Assembly: GCA_027605045.1 (NCBI GenBank)
Contig: JAQFWX010000037.1
Location: 372,001-436,000, forward strand
From: Phallus indusiatus
Taxonomy: Eukaryota; Basidiomycota; Agaricomycetes; Phallales; Phallaceae
Reading direction: 5' to 3'
Length of the DNA stretch: 64,000 bases
Positions 35,417 through 47,997 of the stretch are shown piece after piece; position 1 is the stretch's first letter, and the number at the start of each line of letters is the position of its first letter. The notes below the pieces were generated by a model, which saw only the letters and a program-made list of their open reading frames with translations, was not told the DNA's origin and ran no database searches. The position numbers and the translations under genes were made by a program.

Positions 35417-36341
35417 CTAAACTGAAGACGCCGACCGTGCACAGACCCAAATGGTTCGCGTATCAGAGAGGCTGCAGAGGCATAAGTTGTACGGTGAATT
35501 AGAAAAGCCGTCATCAAGTGTTTAAGATCTGGAGCGGTTTTCCTCTCTCATGATCCTCTCCCCATCCTGGGCACATGTGTAATTTATGAAGCCTGGGTAC
35601 TCAAGAGATTCCCGAGCCGCGAATGTGCTTCGGAGATAAAACCAAGATCACTGGTACGTTTCTTTAAACCATTTCATGAGTATATTTTCCTTTCGCGCGA
35701 CCTCGGTTTATTAACCAGAGGCACATGCACGCGAATAATTCACATCACTAACCAGGTTCAAATGTGAGTACTACCTTTCATAACTTCCTGGCGCCATCGC
35801 CATACTGAGGGTTTTGTAAGGTGCACCATCCTCCAATGGCTGAATGACGAAACATTGGCGATCCGTTTCCTCTCTGCCTCTTATTTTCGACAGATTGGGC
35901 ATTGGATGTGCATTGATAGACGCTGCAATAAATTGCCCTGTTGCATACGGGGGTCCGCTAGCCTACCCAGTGATCGCCATTGAATAAATTCAGGACATTT
36001 AAAACTCATCAATGAACATCATAAAATGTTCAACATGAGATACTTAATGAGCTCAGTGGTTGAGTGCTTCCACGTCGGCGACATTGCATAGAGTAGCTTT
36101 ATAGGCTTGCGAGAAAACATCAATGTGCTACATGACTAATCCCTACATACGTGTGATTACTGAACTTCACATCGCCCCAATGGTGGGGAACAGTCGCGCT
36201 AGAGAAGATGGACAAAATTAGTAGTTATCGATGCAAGTCCATTTTGATTAGACCGTCCTCAAATTCGACTGTGAGCCTAGTAACTGATTCAACGAGAATA
36301 AATAGTGATAAGACTAACAAGGAAACGAAGATATATATACA
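35417..36341. other. intergenic region
   Basis: About 900 bp upstream of U2 and downstream of the F-box gene. No coding signal was seen. Confidence 0.4.
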
Positions 36342-37887
36342 CTATAACCCCACGAAATAATCCCCCCATTCTGACGGAGGTGCACCAGTTTCGGATTTAG
36401 AATACACGACATCATGATGCCTAATAAGTTTTCCAGACGAATTTCTTTTTATCACTTCACAAAGGCGAGAAGGATGGCGTTCATGTGGGTTCACAACGTA
36501 TAGTTGCATATATTGAAGAGTCTTGATGCGAGAAAATTGCTTCATTATTCTCTCAGCTTCATTTGGATGAAGGCTTGTGGACAGGAACACGTGCGTGACT
36601 TGAGAATATGATGCCAAAGCCGCCACCCAGCGTTTCTAATTTTAATAAGAAAGATAAATAAAAAAGTGACGGTATATTGTGAGTCAATATTAAAGACTTA
36701 CTATATCCATTGGCGATAATGATCCGAGAATATTTATTTTTCGTAGATTCGGCGCGCTTTTCACAATATCCGCCAGATCAGAATTATCATATTTGTAGGA
36801 GGAGGCGAACTGTAGGGTTTCGAGGCTCGACATTTGGACTGTATGATCGAAGTAACAGCCATTTGTTTTGTAATGGACTAGATTAGATAGGACGCTCTTG
36901 GAGAGGGAAAATGACGGTTTGAACATGTAGTAGTAAAGGTCTAATGAAACAGAACGTAGCATCTGCAAGGAGGAGTCAGGTAAAGGAGGTAAGGGAAGGT
37001 CGGCAGTCGACATCAGGCTTTCAAGATTTGGCTGTCTCTGAAAAAAATCGGCCATAATCGTTTCTCTTTCCATCACGGGTAAATGATTAAGGAGAGGACT
37101 GCCACTGAGAGATAGACGTCGGAGCTTTTTCCAACTTCCGTGTTTGAAAATTGAGAGGCCCCTGGAGAGTGTCATTGATAGAGACAAATCTTCGAGATTA
37201 GGACATCTTTGAATGAGCATCTCCTGGGCTGATTCACACGGTTCATGCAGAATGACTCTGACAAGAGAGCACAGTTGCCAAATCTAAGGTCAAACAGAAA
37301 TATGAAAAGAAAATTCAAACGCAAGAAGTAAAAAAGAAAACACAAACTGGAAGGAGGTTTGCATCTTCACTAAATCCGAACTGATACAGTGTCAGGGCGT
37401 GTAAACGAATGGGCGCGTTCAACAAAGCATGAGAAATGTCGGACACATCAGAAAACTTGTCGGCGTTCGTAAATCTCCACGTGAATATGCTCATAGAAGA
37501 CATGTAGGAGAGCGCCTTGACCAACGCTGACACAGCGGCAGGTGATGGAATATACGGAGAATAGTCTGGAGGCGATTGTGACAAGGCAGGAGGAAGCCTA
37601 AGCTTGGTGTCATATCTTCCGATAACGATATCCAGACGACGAACGGCTTGCGCACAAAGAGGATGTGCAGATAGATATTCCCATACATACTTTCTGCGTA
37701 CGTCACAGCGGATGTGGCAGAACGGGAGATGATGAGGTAATATTATTAAACTGAGAGTTCGAGAGACAAGTGCTAAGGAAAGTAAGTCGCGTCTTGAATC
37801 GATGCCACATACTACCTGCTGCCATAACTCGACGGGAAGTGACTTGGGGAGCATTGGTCGGAGAAGCGGATTGGCCGCAGTTATCAA
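36342..37887 (-). CDS. F-box protein
   Basis: Starts MITAANPLLRPMLPKSL; the F-box is LPVELWQQVVCGIDSRRDLL followed by SLALVSRTL (residues about 15-45). The rest has irregular leucine-rich segments, for example CPNLEDLSLSMTLSRGL, WKKLRRLSLSGSPLLNHLP, LETLQFASSYKYD and APNLRKINILGSL. It ends EWGDYFVGL. Two or three short introns (about 37.22-37.34 and 36.63-36.7 kb). F-box proteins act as SCF ubiquitin-ligase substrate receptors; the target is unknown. Such genes are greatly expanded in agaricomycetes. Confidence 0.8.
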
Positions 37888-38194
37888 ATCTTCGTTACGT
37901 AACTAAAGTTACCAAACCAGACCATGTGCTGAAAGTTTCCACTCAATCTTACAATACGGACATATTTTGAAAATTTCCTAATCTATATTGGTTGGGCATG
38001 AAAATTAACTATACATTCGAATCTCACTCGCTTCATTCCCCGAATTTCAGCCCACTTCGGGTCTCGAGTCCGGGGATCGTTAGCCGTTGAGTGTTTTTGC
38101 ACTTATTTAACGCATTCAACTCTTCAGAGGCCAGCTGCCAGAGAAACGCTCCGAGATAAACAGCTCAAAGCCCCCTTGAAGAAAATCTATCGAA
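37888..38194. promoter_or_regulatory. divergent promoter region
   Basis: About 300 bp between the F-box gene (-) and the SDR (+). No gene. Confidence 0.5.
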
Positions 38195-39291
38195 ATGGTC
38201 AACCTCTCGAATAAAAGAATACTTATTTTCGGCGGTAGCTCCGGTATGGGGTTTGCTGTTGCAGAAGAATGCCTCAGAGAGAAAGCCGAACTGGTCGTTA
38301 TCTCCTCTTCAAATCCAGATAAAGTAAATCAGGCCGTTGCAAGACTTACAGAGTCCAATCTGGGTCCAGGAAAGGCTATAGGACGTCCTGCGGATGCCAA
38401 AGATGAAGCCGCTATTATCGCCTTGCTCAATGAGGTCGGTGAGATGGATCATATCGCATGGACCAGCGGAGACAAAGTGGGGGCTTTCTTCCCGAACTTT
38501 GAGCTAAAGGACGCCAAATGTGAAAATAAAATTCCTGCGAATATATTTGGGTGTTTGAAGTGACCTTTCGTTTTGCAGCCTTTTTTGACGTACGTTTTTG
38601 GGGACCTGTTATTGTCGCAAAGAATGCCAAGTTCAGGACAGGTGGATCACTTGTTCTCACCAGCGGTAAGTTATTAAACTAAAAAGATCGTCTTCTCAAA
38701 AATGACCTGTTTTTTTCTTCTTTCCAGCCAGTACAGTTATTAAACCTGTACAGTCAATGTCGCTGTCCACCTGTACAGCCGGCGCCGTGGAAACGCTGTG
38801 TCGAGGCTTAGCCGTCGATCTTGCTCCAATTCGAGTTAACACCGTTCGAGCGGGTGTGGTGAGCTTGAAACTCTGCTGTTTCGGCCGACACCGACTATCT
38901 GACCCACCGTTTCTTTCCATAGATCGATACGGAGGTAAGTCGTTCATTTTTCTGCTTTGAGTAGTATGTGGTTAAACCATTCATTCCCACAGTTATGGCA
39001 AGAAAGCAGACCTGAGGTTAAGGAATATACGTTCAATTTAGTAAAGAACACTTCTCCTGTCAAACATGTTGGAAAACCTGAAGAGGTGAGCTACATCTAG
39101 ATACAATGTCTCTCTCTGTTGCTTAATAACAAATAATGCCTACAGGTAGCCGAGGCCTTCATTTTCCTTATGAAGTAAGCCTTAAAATCGCTAAAACAAC
39201 ACTGAGAACAAAATTTACGAGACATTTTTACAGATGCTCCTTCATTACTGGTCAAACCATTACCGTAGATGGTGGATACACCATTGTCTGA
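38195..39291 (+). CDS. short-chain dehydrogenase/reductase 1
   Basis: Rossmann-fold oxidoreductase. It starts MVNLSNKRILIFGGSSGMGF with the cofactor motif GGSSGMG, then ADAKDEAAIIALLNEVGEMD and GGSLVLTSAST. The helix after the active site is present (GAVETLCRGLAVDLAPIRVN), as is the C-terminal SFITGQTITVDGGYTIV. The TGA is at 39289-39291. The Tyr-xxx-Lys pair is not visible; the segment reads SLSTCTAGAVETL. A fungal SDR subgroup lacking this pair exists, so activity is uncertain. About six introns, one near 38.51-38.58 kb approximate. Confidence 0.85.
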
Positions 39292-39457
39292 TAAGGATCA
39301 AGCCAGCAAACGCGCGTTTCTCGAGAATATAATCAGTGATATATTGTAAAACAACCCACTAAGGTAGATTGTACATAGGTTTTAAATAGTATCACAATCG
39401 ACTCGTGTGCATCATAATAATTGAAGAGAAAAATAAAATAAAAGGAGGCCCCACCTA

Positions 39458-40885
39458 TTAGACGTTATCTGAGAATGGGTCGCTGGCATTTGGCTTTTCC
39501 TTGAAATCTCCAAAGTCATCCTTGGAAGTTCCGTATCCGGGAAGTTTATTGCCTTCGTAAGGGGGGATATTCGATGAAGCATTGCTTTCGAAGCCTGGAG
39601 GAGGACCTGGGGGAGGGGCAAATGTTGGATACGGAATTTGACCTCCGCCATATCCATGGGGTTCGTAATCATCTTGGTCGCCGTAATGGTCGTACCTGAG
39701 ATTATCAAGGCGGACTTGATCTGACCGGACCTGCGCACGTGAGGAGCTTGGATCTAGCACTTGCCGATAGTGGGAATAAGCTATGCTGGCAAACAGAAGT
39801 GCAAGAACTGTGGCAAGTAACAACCACACAATAACAGCGAATGAATCGTGATTGAAGAGATCGTTACAAACTACAAAAAGAAGGTTAGTGTGACTCAGCA
39901 TGGCATTTACAATAGCAATGGAATTTTACATTGGGGGGCATCTTGTGTCGTGACCCTGAATCTACCCCAGAATCCGAAACTCTGCGTGAAAATTGAAAGC
40001 AGCCCAAGGTTAAGAGTCGAGAGATACTCACTGAGCCCTTTGTCTTGCCTGTGGCTACGTTAATGCATTCGTTTATCAATGTACTCTAAAAAAGTTAATG
40101 TAAATCAATGTCTGAAACCTAAACAGGACCAATCAGATGGATGAAATTACCTTGAACGCAAAATGGACAATGGTCCGCAAAAGCTCGGCACCAGCCACTA
40201 AGAATATCACTACTACCGATAATCCCACGAAAATTTTGGCAATAGCAAGGCGACGCTGATATCAAAGCCAATCAATACGCTTCACAAAAAAAAGCCAAGC
40301 CACCGGAAGACGCACAGATAATGCTCCGTAGAAACCTATCGCCTTGAAAGAGAGATGTCGGGTAAGATATAATACAGATACATCGCAGAACTGTCAGTAC
40401 ATACCTCGATGACTGCAACGCCGGCATATACAGCCCCAATGATTATATCGAAAATAATAAGCTTGTTGGCTGAAAATAGCGTTACTAAGACCAAAGGAAG
40501 ATGAGAAGGTTCAGGGTTCACCATTGTTGCTTCTATCGGAACCTATGTCCTGGAAGGCACCAATCTATCCCGATGCGAAACATATGAGCTGAAGAAATAC
40601 AAATGATACTCAGGCAAATCCGAAGGTACGTACAGACCTGTCAAGGGGAGGTGAGATGGCAACTACATGACATTCACGCCCCACTCACCAAACAAGAGAC
40701 CATATTACTGCCAGAATAGTGTAGCCCATAACAATTGGGCGAAGATTCGCTCGTCCAAACATCCGAGTTGCGATTGCATATGGGGGTGGACGACCTTCAA
40801 TGGTGGCGGAGAAGTCATTACATTGGTAATGATAGCTGAATGGTGTTCTGTACTTACCCGAAGGTGGAGGTGGTCGTGAAGACAT
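39458..40885 (-). CDS. four-TM membrane protein with proline-rich tail
   Basis: The proposed start at 40885 is MSSRPPPPSG. TM1 is RPIVMGYTILAVIWSLVW, TM2 FSANKLIIFDIIIGAVYAGV, TM3 AIAKIFVGLSVVVILLVAGA, and TM4 AVIVWLLLATVLALLFASIA. A C-terminal cytosolic tail of about 110 residues is Pro/Gly/Tyr-rich (YPTFAPPPGPPPGF) and ends NASDPFSDNV. The topology is tetraspan-like (MARVEL/tetraspanin size), with no decisive motif. Joining the TM1 and TM2 exons (40.54-40.69 kb) needs either a 4-nt micro-exon or a splice I did not find, so the 5' model is uncertain. Confidence 0.6.
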
Positions 40886-41299
40886 TGAATATGGATTGTC
40901 GTAAGGTAAAAAGTGGTGAGGAAGAATACAACAGGAGAAAAATAAGTAGAAAAGTTGTGGATGGGTTGAAGAGGGAGAGAGAGAGAAAATGCTGCAAAGG
41001 GGCGCGGACAAAAGACTGCCACGCACAGGGCGGACCACAGCTCACGTAAGCACGAGACAACTCCTCGGACCCCAAACAATGTCGGGACTAATAAGCGATG
41101 CTGAATCGGTGATACTTTGGACCGTTCTTTCCATTATTGGAAGGGTAAAAAATGTTTCAATTAAAGTAACATCCACAGAATACAGTTTTCTACTCATAAT
41201 GATATGCCACTACTGAAGAAAAACGAAATAATTTTGAAATGTAGTAACAAATATGCAAAGTGCAGGAGAGAAAGGCTATAATAACACGCCGACATCGGA

Positions 41300-41966
41300 T
41301 CAGAGAATCATGGCGATGCCAGCTATAGTAAGGAGCAACCCAGCAGCTGCGCGGACATTGAGAGAGGTAGCCCCGCTGGTTTGGGTAGGAGACCTGTTCC
41401 GGTGTCAAACGTTTTCACCAAAAAAAGGAGAACGAGATACGTACGGAGAGGGAGAGGATCCGGAGGGGGAAGTTGCAGAAGGAGTAGGGGAGTTTGTAGT
41501 AGTAGCAGGGGTGGAACCGGAGCCTGAGGCATCAGCTCCAGCAGTCCCCTGGGGTAACAGGCTGGTATCCGTAGTCAAATCAACGCCCTATAGGTGAAGT
41601 AAATTGGCCATTCGAAGAATATAAAGCCCTCGCTAACACTCACAAATTCTTTGCAGAGAGCAATTGCAAATTGTTCAGCCGCTTGAAAGTCGGACGTAGA
41701 TGTGCAACTTTTTTTGACACAAGCCAACTCGGCTTCAAGGAAAGTTTCATCATGACACAGGCAGGTGTTGTTAGTACCGCAAGAACCTGTTATTCGATGT
41801 TCAACTACCCATTCAGCATCAAACAAAGAAGAAAAAACATACCAGGCGAGGTGGTTGCTAGGCAAGTGAGGGCACAGTTGGGGGCACCCTGTTGGCGGGG
41901 GACGAGTGAAAAGCTACTGACACCTGAGAACAACAAAACCAAGACGGAGAAGAAGATGAATTGCAT
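41300..41966 (-). CDS. CFEM-domain GPI-anchored protein 2
   Basis: The signal peptide is MQFIFFSVLVLLFSGVSS. CFEM cysteines: PNCALTCLATTSPG, GSCGTNNTCLCHDETF, ACVKKSCTSTSDF, FAIALCKEF. A Ser/Thr/Pro-rich stretch follows (TTDTSLLPQGTAGADASGSG, then TSPSGSSPSP). The last exon reads TQTSGATSLNVRAAAGLLLT and ends IAGIAMIL, a typical GPI-signal tail. It stops at 41300-41302. Three short introns. It is more distant in sequence from the CFEM protein at 31.3-31.9 kb than a recent tandem copy would be. Confidence 0.85.
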
Positions 41967-42526
41967 GATGAAGAACAGGCAGAGAGCGACGTTGGAAAAC
42001 GAACGAAGGGCTGAGGGTGTGTATGGAGCTAGAGCTGGTAGAAGACTAAAAGAAGTCTGAAGAGGGACAGGGAAAGGAAATAACCAGCTACTTTATATAT
42101 TCGTCCAAGGGTCCAATATCGCTTCGAAGGAATATTGTTCCAGATAAGACGGCGACTGGTCATCGTTAGCCTTCGATAGCCCGTGTAATTCACACAAAAG
42201 GAACCCATTGTTCTAGAAGGGATTATTATTCCTTGATTATCCTCGAGTGCTTATGCATCACTAGCTTGAGGAAAACGAAAAACTGCTTCCATCTTTTGTT
42301 GCATGTGTGGACTCGAACTACACGCGGTAAACAATGTAATTCCAGACCGAACAATGGGAAAAGGCACGAGCGGAAGTAGCCGAGTTTTTCTCCCTGAGAA
42401 TTTCACACGCCTTTCAATATAGACGCCCGATAACCGAGAACCGGTTGTTTCCGGTAACTGTACAGTCTCTCACGTCAGCATTTTCACTTCACCTTCCCTC
42501 AACACCTCAGCAATCCGGCCGCTCAA
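41967..42526. promoter_or_regulatory. divergent promoter region (CFEM 2 / eL31)
   Basis: About 560 bp; contains a pyrimidine-rich stretch just upstream of the eL31 start (CACTTCACCTTCCCTC), common in fungal ribosomal-protein genes. No gene. Confidence 0.4.
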
Positions 42527-43196
42527 ATGGTAAGTATCGTCAATGTCATGCAACGATCTTGAGCATTGAGAATGTAATGATAGGCACCCACTGACCGCAA
42601 GACCAAGAAGGTAATGTTCTCATTACATGTCATACATTTACCCTGCGAACTGACAGGACTTCTTGTTCAGACAAAAACCCGTTCGGCCCTTCAAGACGTC
42701 GTAACACGGGAATACACCATTCATCTTCACAAGCACGTTCACGGTCGCTCATTCAAAAAACGTTCGCCTCATGCCATCAAGGCTATCACTCAGTTTGCTA
42801 CAAGGATGATGGGAACAAAGGACGTCCGTGTAGACCCCAAATTGAACGAAGTGAGGACTATCCATGCTTTCATCACTTTTTAGACACTTACGGACCGCAT
42901 TTATTTCTTATAGGCTGTCTGGGCTAGAGGCGTTAAGAGCCCACCGCACCGAGTTCGTGTCAGATTGGAACGTGAGTAGGGTTTCGCCCTGATATATTTT
43001 CTCCATTTTTTCCTCTCTCAACCGTATCACCTAGGCCGGAGAAACGATGAGGAAGATGCGAAGGAAAAATTATATACATATGCTACCTATGTTGCCGTCT
43101 CAGACTTCAAGGCAAGTCTAGTCCCCTTTAACTGTTCTCAAATGTGCTTATCTGTTTTCTTAGGGTTTGCAAACTGTTGTCGTCGATGCTGAATAA
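42527..43196 (+). CDS. RPL31: 60S ribosomal protein eL31
   Basis: Cytosolic large-subunit protein near the exit tunnel. The first exon is the ATG alone (42527-42529), then APTDRKTKK, then [92 protein letters not shown] and [13 protein letters not shown] is at 43194-43196. Six exons with short introns and an ATG-only first exon are common for fungal ribosomal-protein genes. Full family length (about 125 aa). Confidence 0.95.
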
Positions 43197-43937
43197 ATAC
43201 ACTGCTTACTATTATAGCATATGATTCAGACGTATGATATGCTTCTTATTACAAGTATGTTTTTACGGATACTGTACCCCCAAAAAACTGCATCAGTTCA
43301 ATCACCCAAAGCATCCCGATATTGACCCCCGGTAAATATGTTAAGAGCTAGTTCATAGTGGTTCCTGATTAGAATCATGCGTAATGATTCCGCTATTTTG
43401 AACAAAGGCCAAATCTGCAAATTTTATTTTCAATCTCCCTTTGTCTGTCCGAGATAACCTTGCCAAGGCTGACAGCTTGATGATAAAGATTGCCCATCAA
43501 CGAAGGCGACTCCGTTCTGATGGGACAAAGGGCTCGGACGTTGATGTCAGAAGTAGTTTTCGCGCAATGATATATATACCCTGCCCGGATGAGTGACGCT
43601 GGCTGGTGGGATCATTAACACCGGTGCTATAGTATTAGTACTATGTAATACCAACTCGTGTCCTAATATTTGATGATTGGTGATGCATAATCGTGCTATT
43701 CGATAATTCCTACCTTAAGCGGTATTTATATCCTTATGAAGCCATCCCTTTGAAGACCATATCCTCAATATGAGATTGGTCATCAGCATGATTCATTTCG
43801 ATTCGACGACTTCTGCTATCACGCACTGACAGCAATAAATCAACTATTCTTGGTAGCGAATGACATTCTCAGAATACGGTTTATTGACGTAGTATTTAGA
43901 CATAAGCATGAGCAAGCGGACATTTAAGTTTAGATGT
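43197..43937. other. convergent intergenic region
   Basis: About 740 bp between eL31 (+) and the second SDR (-). No gene supported. A UGAUGA-like box near 43.67 kb is not accompanied by a convincing snoRNA structure. Confidence 0.4.
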
Positions 43938-45468
<1,531 letters not shown>

Positions 45469-46490
45469 GATTATTGAGGAAAACCACAAAACCGATTCAA
45501 GAGCATAGTCGGAAGATCTATTCTGTCCCAGTCTGTATGACGTCAACGCCAGACCACGATTTAACTTAGAGAGTTGTCTGCTATCCCGATTCCCGACCGC
45601 ATCCTCAAATCTCGATTCTTTTGCGTTCCATTAATTGTGGAAATTTTTTTCGATACGTTAGCTTCTGATACAGTCAGCTAGTGCACACCTTTTAATCGAC
45701 TTCAAGCAAGCTTTTGAGTAATTTTGACTCCGCTCATAAAAAGGGGTCCGGTTGGCCACCGACGCTTGCCGGTCACACGATCACATCTGACGCTTTCTGG
45801 CTTGATCTAATTTGATGGCGGCATCAGCCCTAGAGGATATAACTTTGCGAAATGTACATTTGTATAGCAGCAACGACGGTAGCGAGATAGCTGTATGAAG
45901 TCACCGAAAACAAGCGCAAAGTTTATATGGATGACTAAACTCTCTCAGGTTTTTATCAGCATGGCGGCGTCTCAGATCTCAGTAGCCACATTTACATCAT
46001 GGTTAAGAGAAATTTGCATTTGCTCCGTAAAACTGTATTTATCCGTGTGATGCGAATAATGTTCGTGTGGTGACAGGCGTGATGGGTTTTGCAGCGTCGG
46101 ACTCTATACAGTACACTAGACATTACGTAATAGAATTGAGCTTTTCGTCTCTACCATCTTGTGCCCCATCTTGTGTCCCATCTTGTGTCCCATCTAGTGT
46201 CTCCCTCTCTTTCTTCCAACAAAGCCAGCCTCTCGGTCTCATAAGCAAAGACGAGATGACACCCGGTCATTATGTTATTTGCTCTCCAGGTAGGTTGCCG
46301 CGAATGATTTATGCCCTATCCATTAATTTTTGTGCAGAGCGCGTACTCCCGTCACCATTCAACTGACATCCGAAACTCCTCGAGCCCGAGCATACTCCAC
46401 TAATTACACCCATACATCTTGTGTAAGTTCTCACTTTAGTTTTTTTCCATTGACAGCTCTTTATGAAAATGAAGTCAACTGGGTTTAAAA
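45469..46490. other. intergenic region
   Basis: About 1 kb upstream of SDR 2 with no intact gene. It may include decayed 5' parts of the HNH pseudogene. Confidence 0.4.
46145..46203 (+). repeat. short tandem repeat, 13-bp unit
   Basis: About four imperfect copies of CATCTTGTGYCCC in a row, the last diverged (CATCTAGTGTCTC). Confidence 0.7.
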
Positions 46491-46505
46491 CGGGAAAGAG
46501 ATAAT

Positions 46506-47076
46506 CGTTGCTGTCTCACTGGACATCGGGTACCAGGTGGAAACTATACGGGTTACGAAGCTGCCCATATTTTCCCGCTTAGCGAAACTGATTTGGTAAG
46601 GTCATTGGTTTATTTTTATGGAATACTAATATGCATGAATTCTGACGTTTTCTGGAAGTGGGAATCCAACCATTTCAAGATTCATCACAGACGATATTGT
46701 CGAACCAGGAAAGGAAATTAACTCAGTACAAAACGGCTTTCTCTGCTTCTCTATGGAACACAGTTATTTTGATAACTACTAAATTGGAATTAATCCAGAT
46801 GTAATTTCTCTGTTTATCTTTTAAAAGAATGCTCCATTAAACTTTTATAGGAAAATGACCGCATATACGACTTTATCGGCTGTGATTCAGGCGCCAGCCC
46901 TCACGGAAATACATTTTATGATAATCCTAGTGTCGACAATCGCTACCTACTTTCGGATGAACGCTTACGACGAGATCATTTCGACAGTGTGTACGGAAAC
47001 ACGTGAAGGGAACCCCGGAACTGAAAGATTTAAAAAATAATTATAACCAGGATGATGACTTCGGTGCGTATGTTGA
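46506..47076 (+). pseudogene. HNH-endonuclease-domain pseudogene
   Basis: Pieces of an HNH-type domain protein of a family frequent in agaricomycetes. RCCLTGHRVPGGNYTGYEAA is followed by HIFPLSETDL (46506-46595), then RFITDDIVEPGKEINSVQNG, then MEHSYFDNY-stop-IGINPD with an in-frame TAA near 46783. In another frame follow YDFIGCDSGASPHGNTFYDN and RYLLSDERLRRDHFDS, then a degenerate tail. The in-frame stop and frame changes show decay. The N-terminal half was not found. Confidence 0.7.
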
Positions 47077-47997
47077 GTGAAGATCTGAGCTTCGGTCAAA
47101 AAACGAATGTATTAAGTTTAGCTAGACAAACGTACCTGAGGAGCTTCAATCACTATGTACAGCGCGTTATGAAATTGATAGAGTCAGTGTTATTCTTTGT
47201 CGCATGTATTCCATCTTTGTACATCAAATCTTGGAACGCGTGGTAAACTGACGGTGCGTTTTGAATCCAGTCCGCGTGAGAGCGCAAGAGTCTTTGTCCT
47301 CTGGGAAACAGGTGCCCAAGTGGAAGACCAAATTCAGGTCGAGTTTAAAAGCACCAGATTATGAAAAATCGTCCTCGAGTCCGCATATAGCTGCATTTGA
47401 GGCCTTCACTTTTAGCAATTTTGTTCGGATGGTTTGCTGTTGGAAAAATCCGAGAGTCGAGGGTAAACCGGTGACGGGCAGTGAAGCTCTCTCAGAGCTT
47501 AGAGTGAGTCTGGGACGGTTTGGGAGAGAACCGGTGTATCTGTGCGGAACTCTCGGTCAGCAATACCTAAGCAGTGACGATTACCTAAATACTAGCGTAC
47601 ACGGTCTGTGTGTAGTGTACAACCATATACTAATGTCGACTATCTCGTGCGAGACCCGGACTGTGTCGGGATGCGCAGTTCCCAGGTGATAGAGGTCGAA
47701 ATCCAACATTTGCCAGGTTTGGAGCCTAGGTTGGAGTGCTGCCCCCATTTTGAGCCGGGATACCAGAATACGGCAAGTTGTCAAAACAACTTCTTACATA
47801 AATACGTTAAGCCGACTCTCAAAATCCGAGTCCCGCATGCGCTGCTAGACATTCATTCAGTTACTATACTTTTCATCGTCGTTCTGCCATCAATACGTCA
47901 GTACCTCCCAGTTCAAAGTTCAGCATTCGCATAAGTTGATACAACAGGAAATATTTCTTGGCTCAACAATCGCGACAAACAGTGCTATACATGAGAA
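47077..47997. other. gene-poor stretch
   Basis: About 0.9 kb. A 142-codon ORF at 47261-47689 shows no recognisable domain and no conserved feature that I can see. Treated as non-coding. Confidence 0.4.

Noticed and set aside
36046..36070. tRNA A-box-like GAGCTCAGTGGTTGAGTGC
   Set aside because: No matching B box, T-arm or acceptor stem follows.
43672..43830. C/D snoRNA candidate (UGAUGA and CUGA boxes)
   Set aside because: The boxes are about 155 nt apart with no terminal stem.
47261..47689. 142-codon ORF
   Set aside because: No domain, signal or splice context; probably chance in a decayed region.
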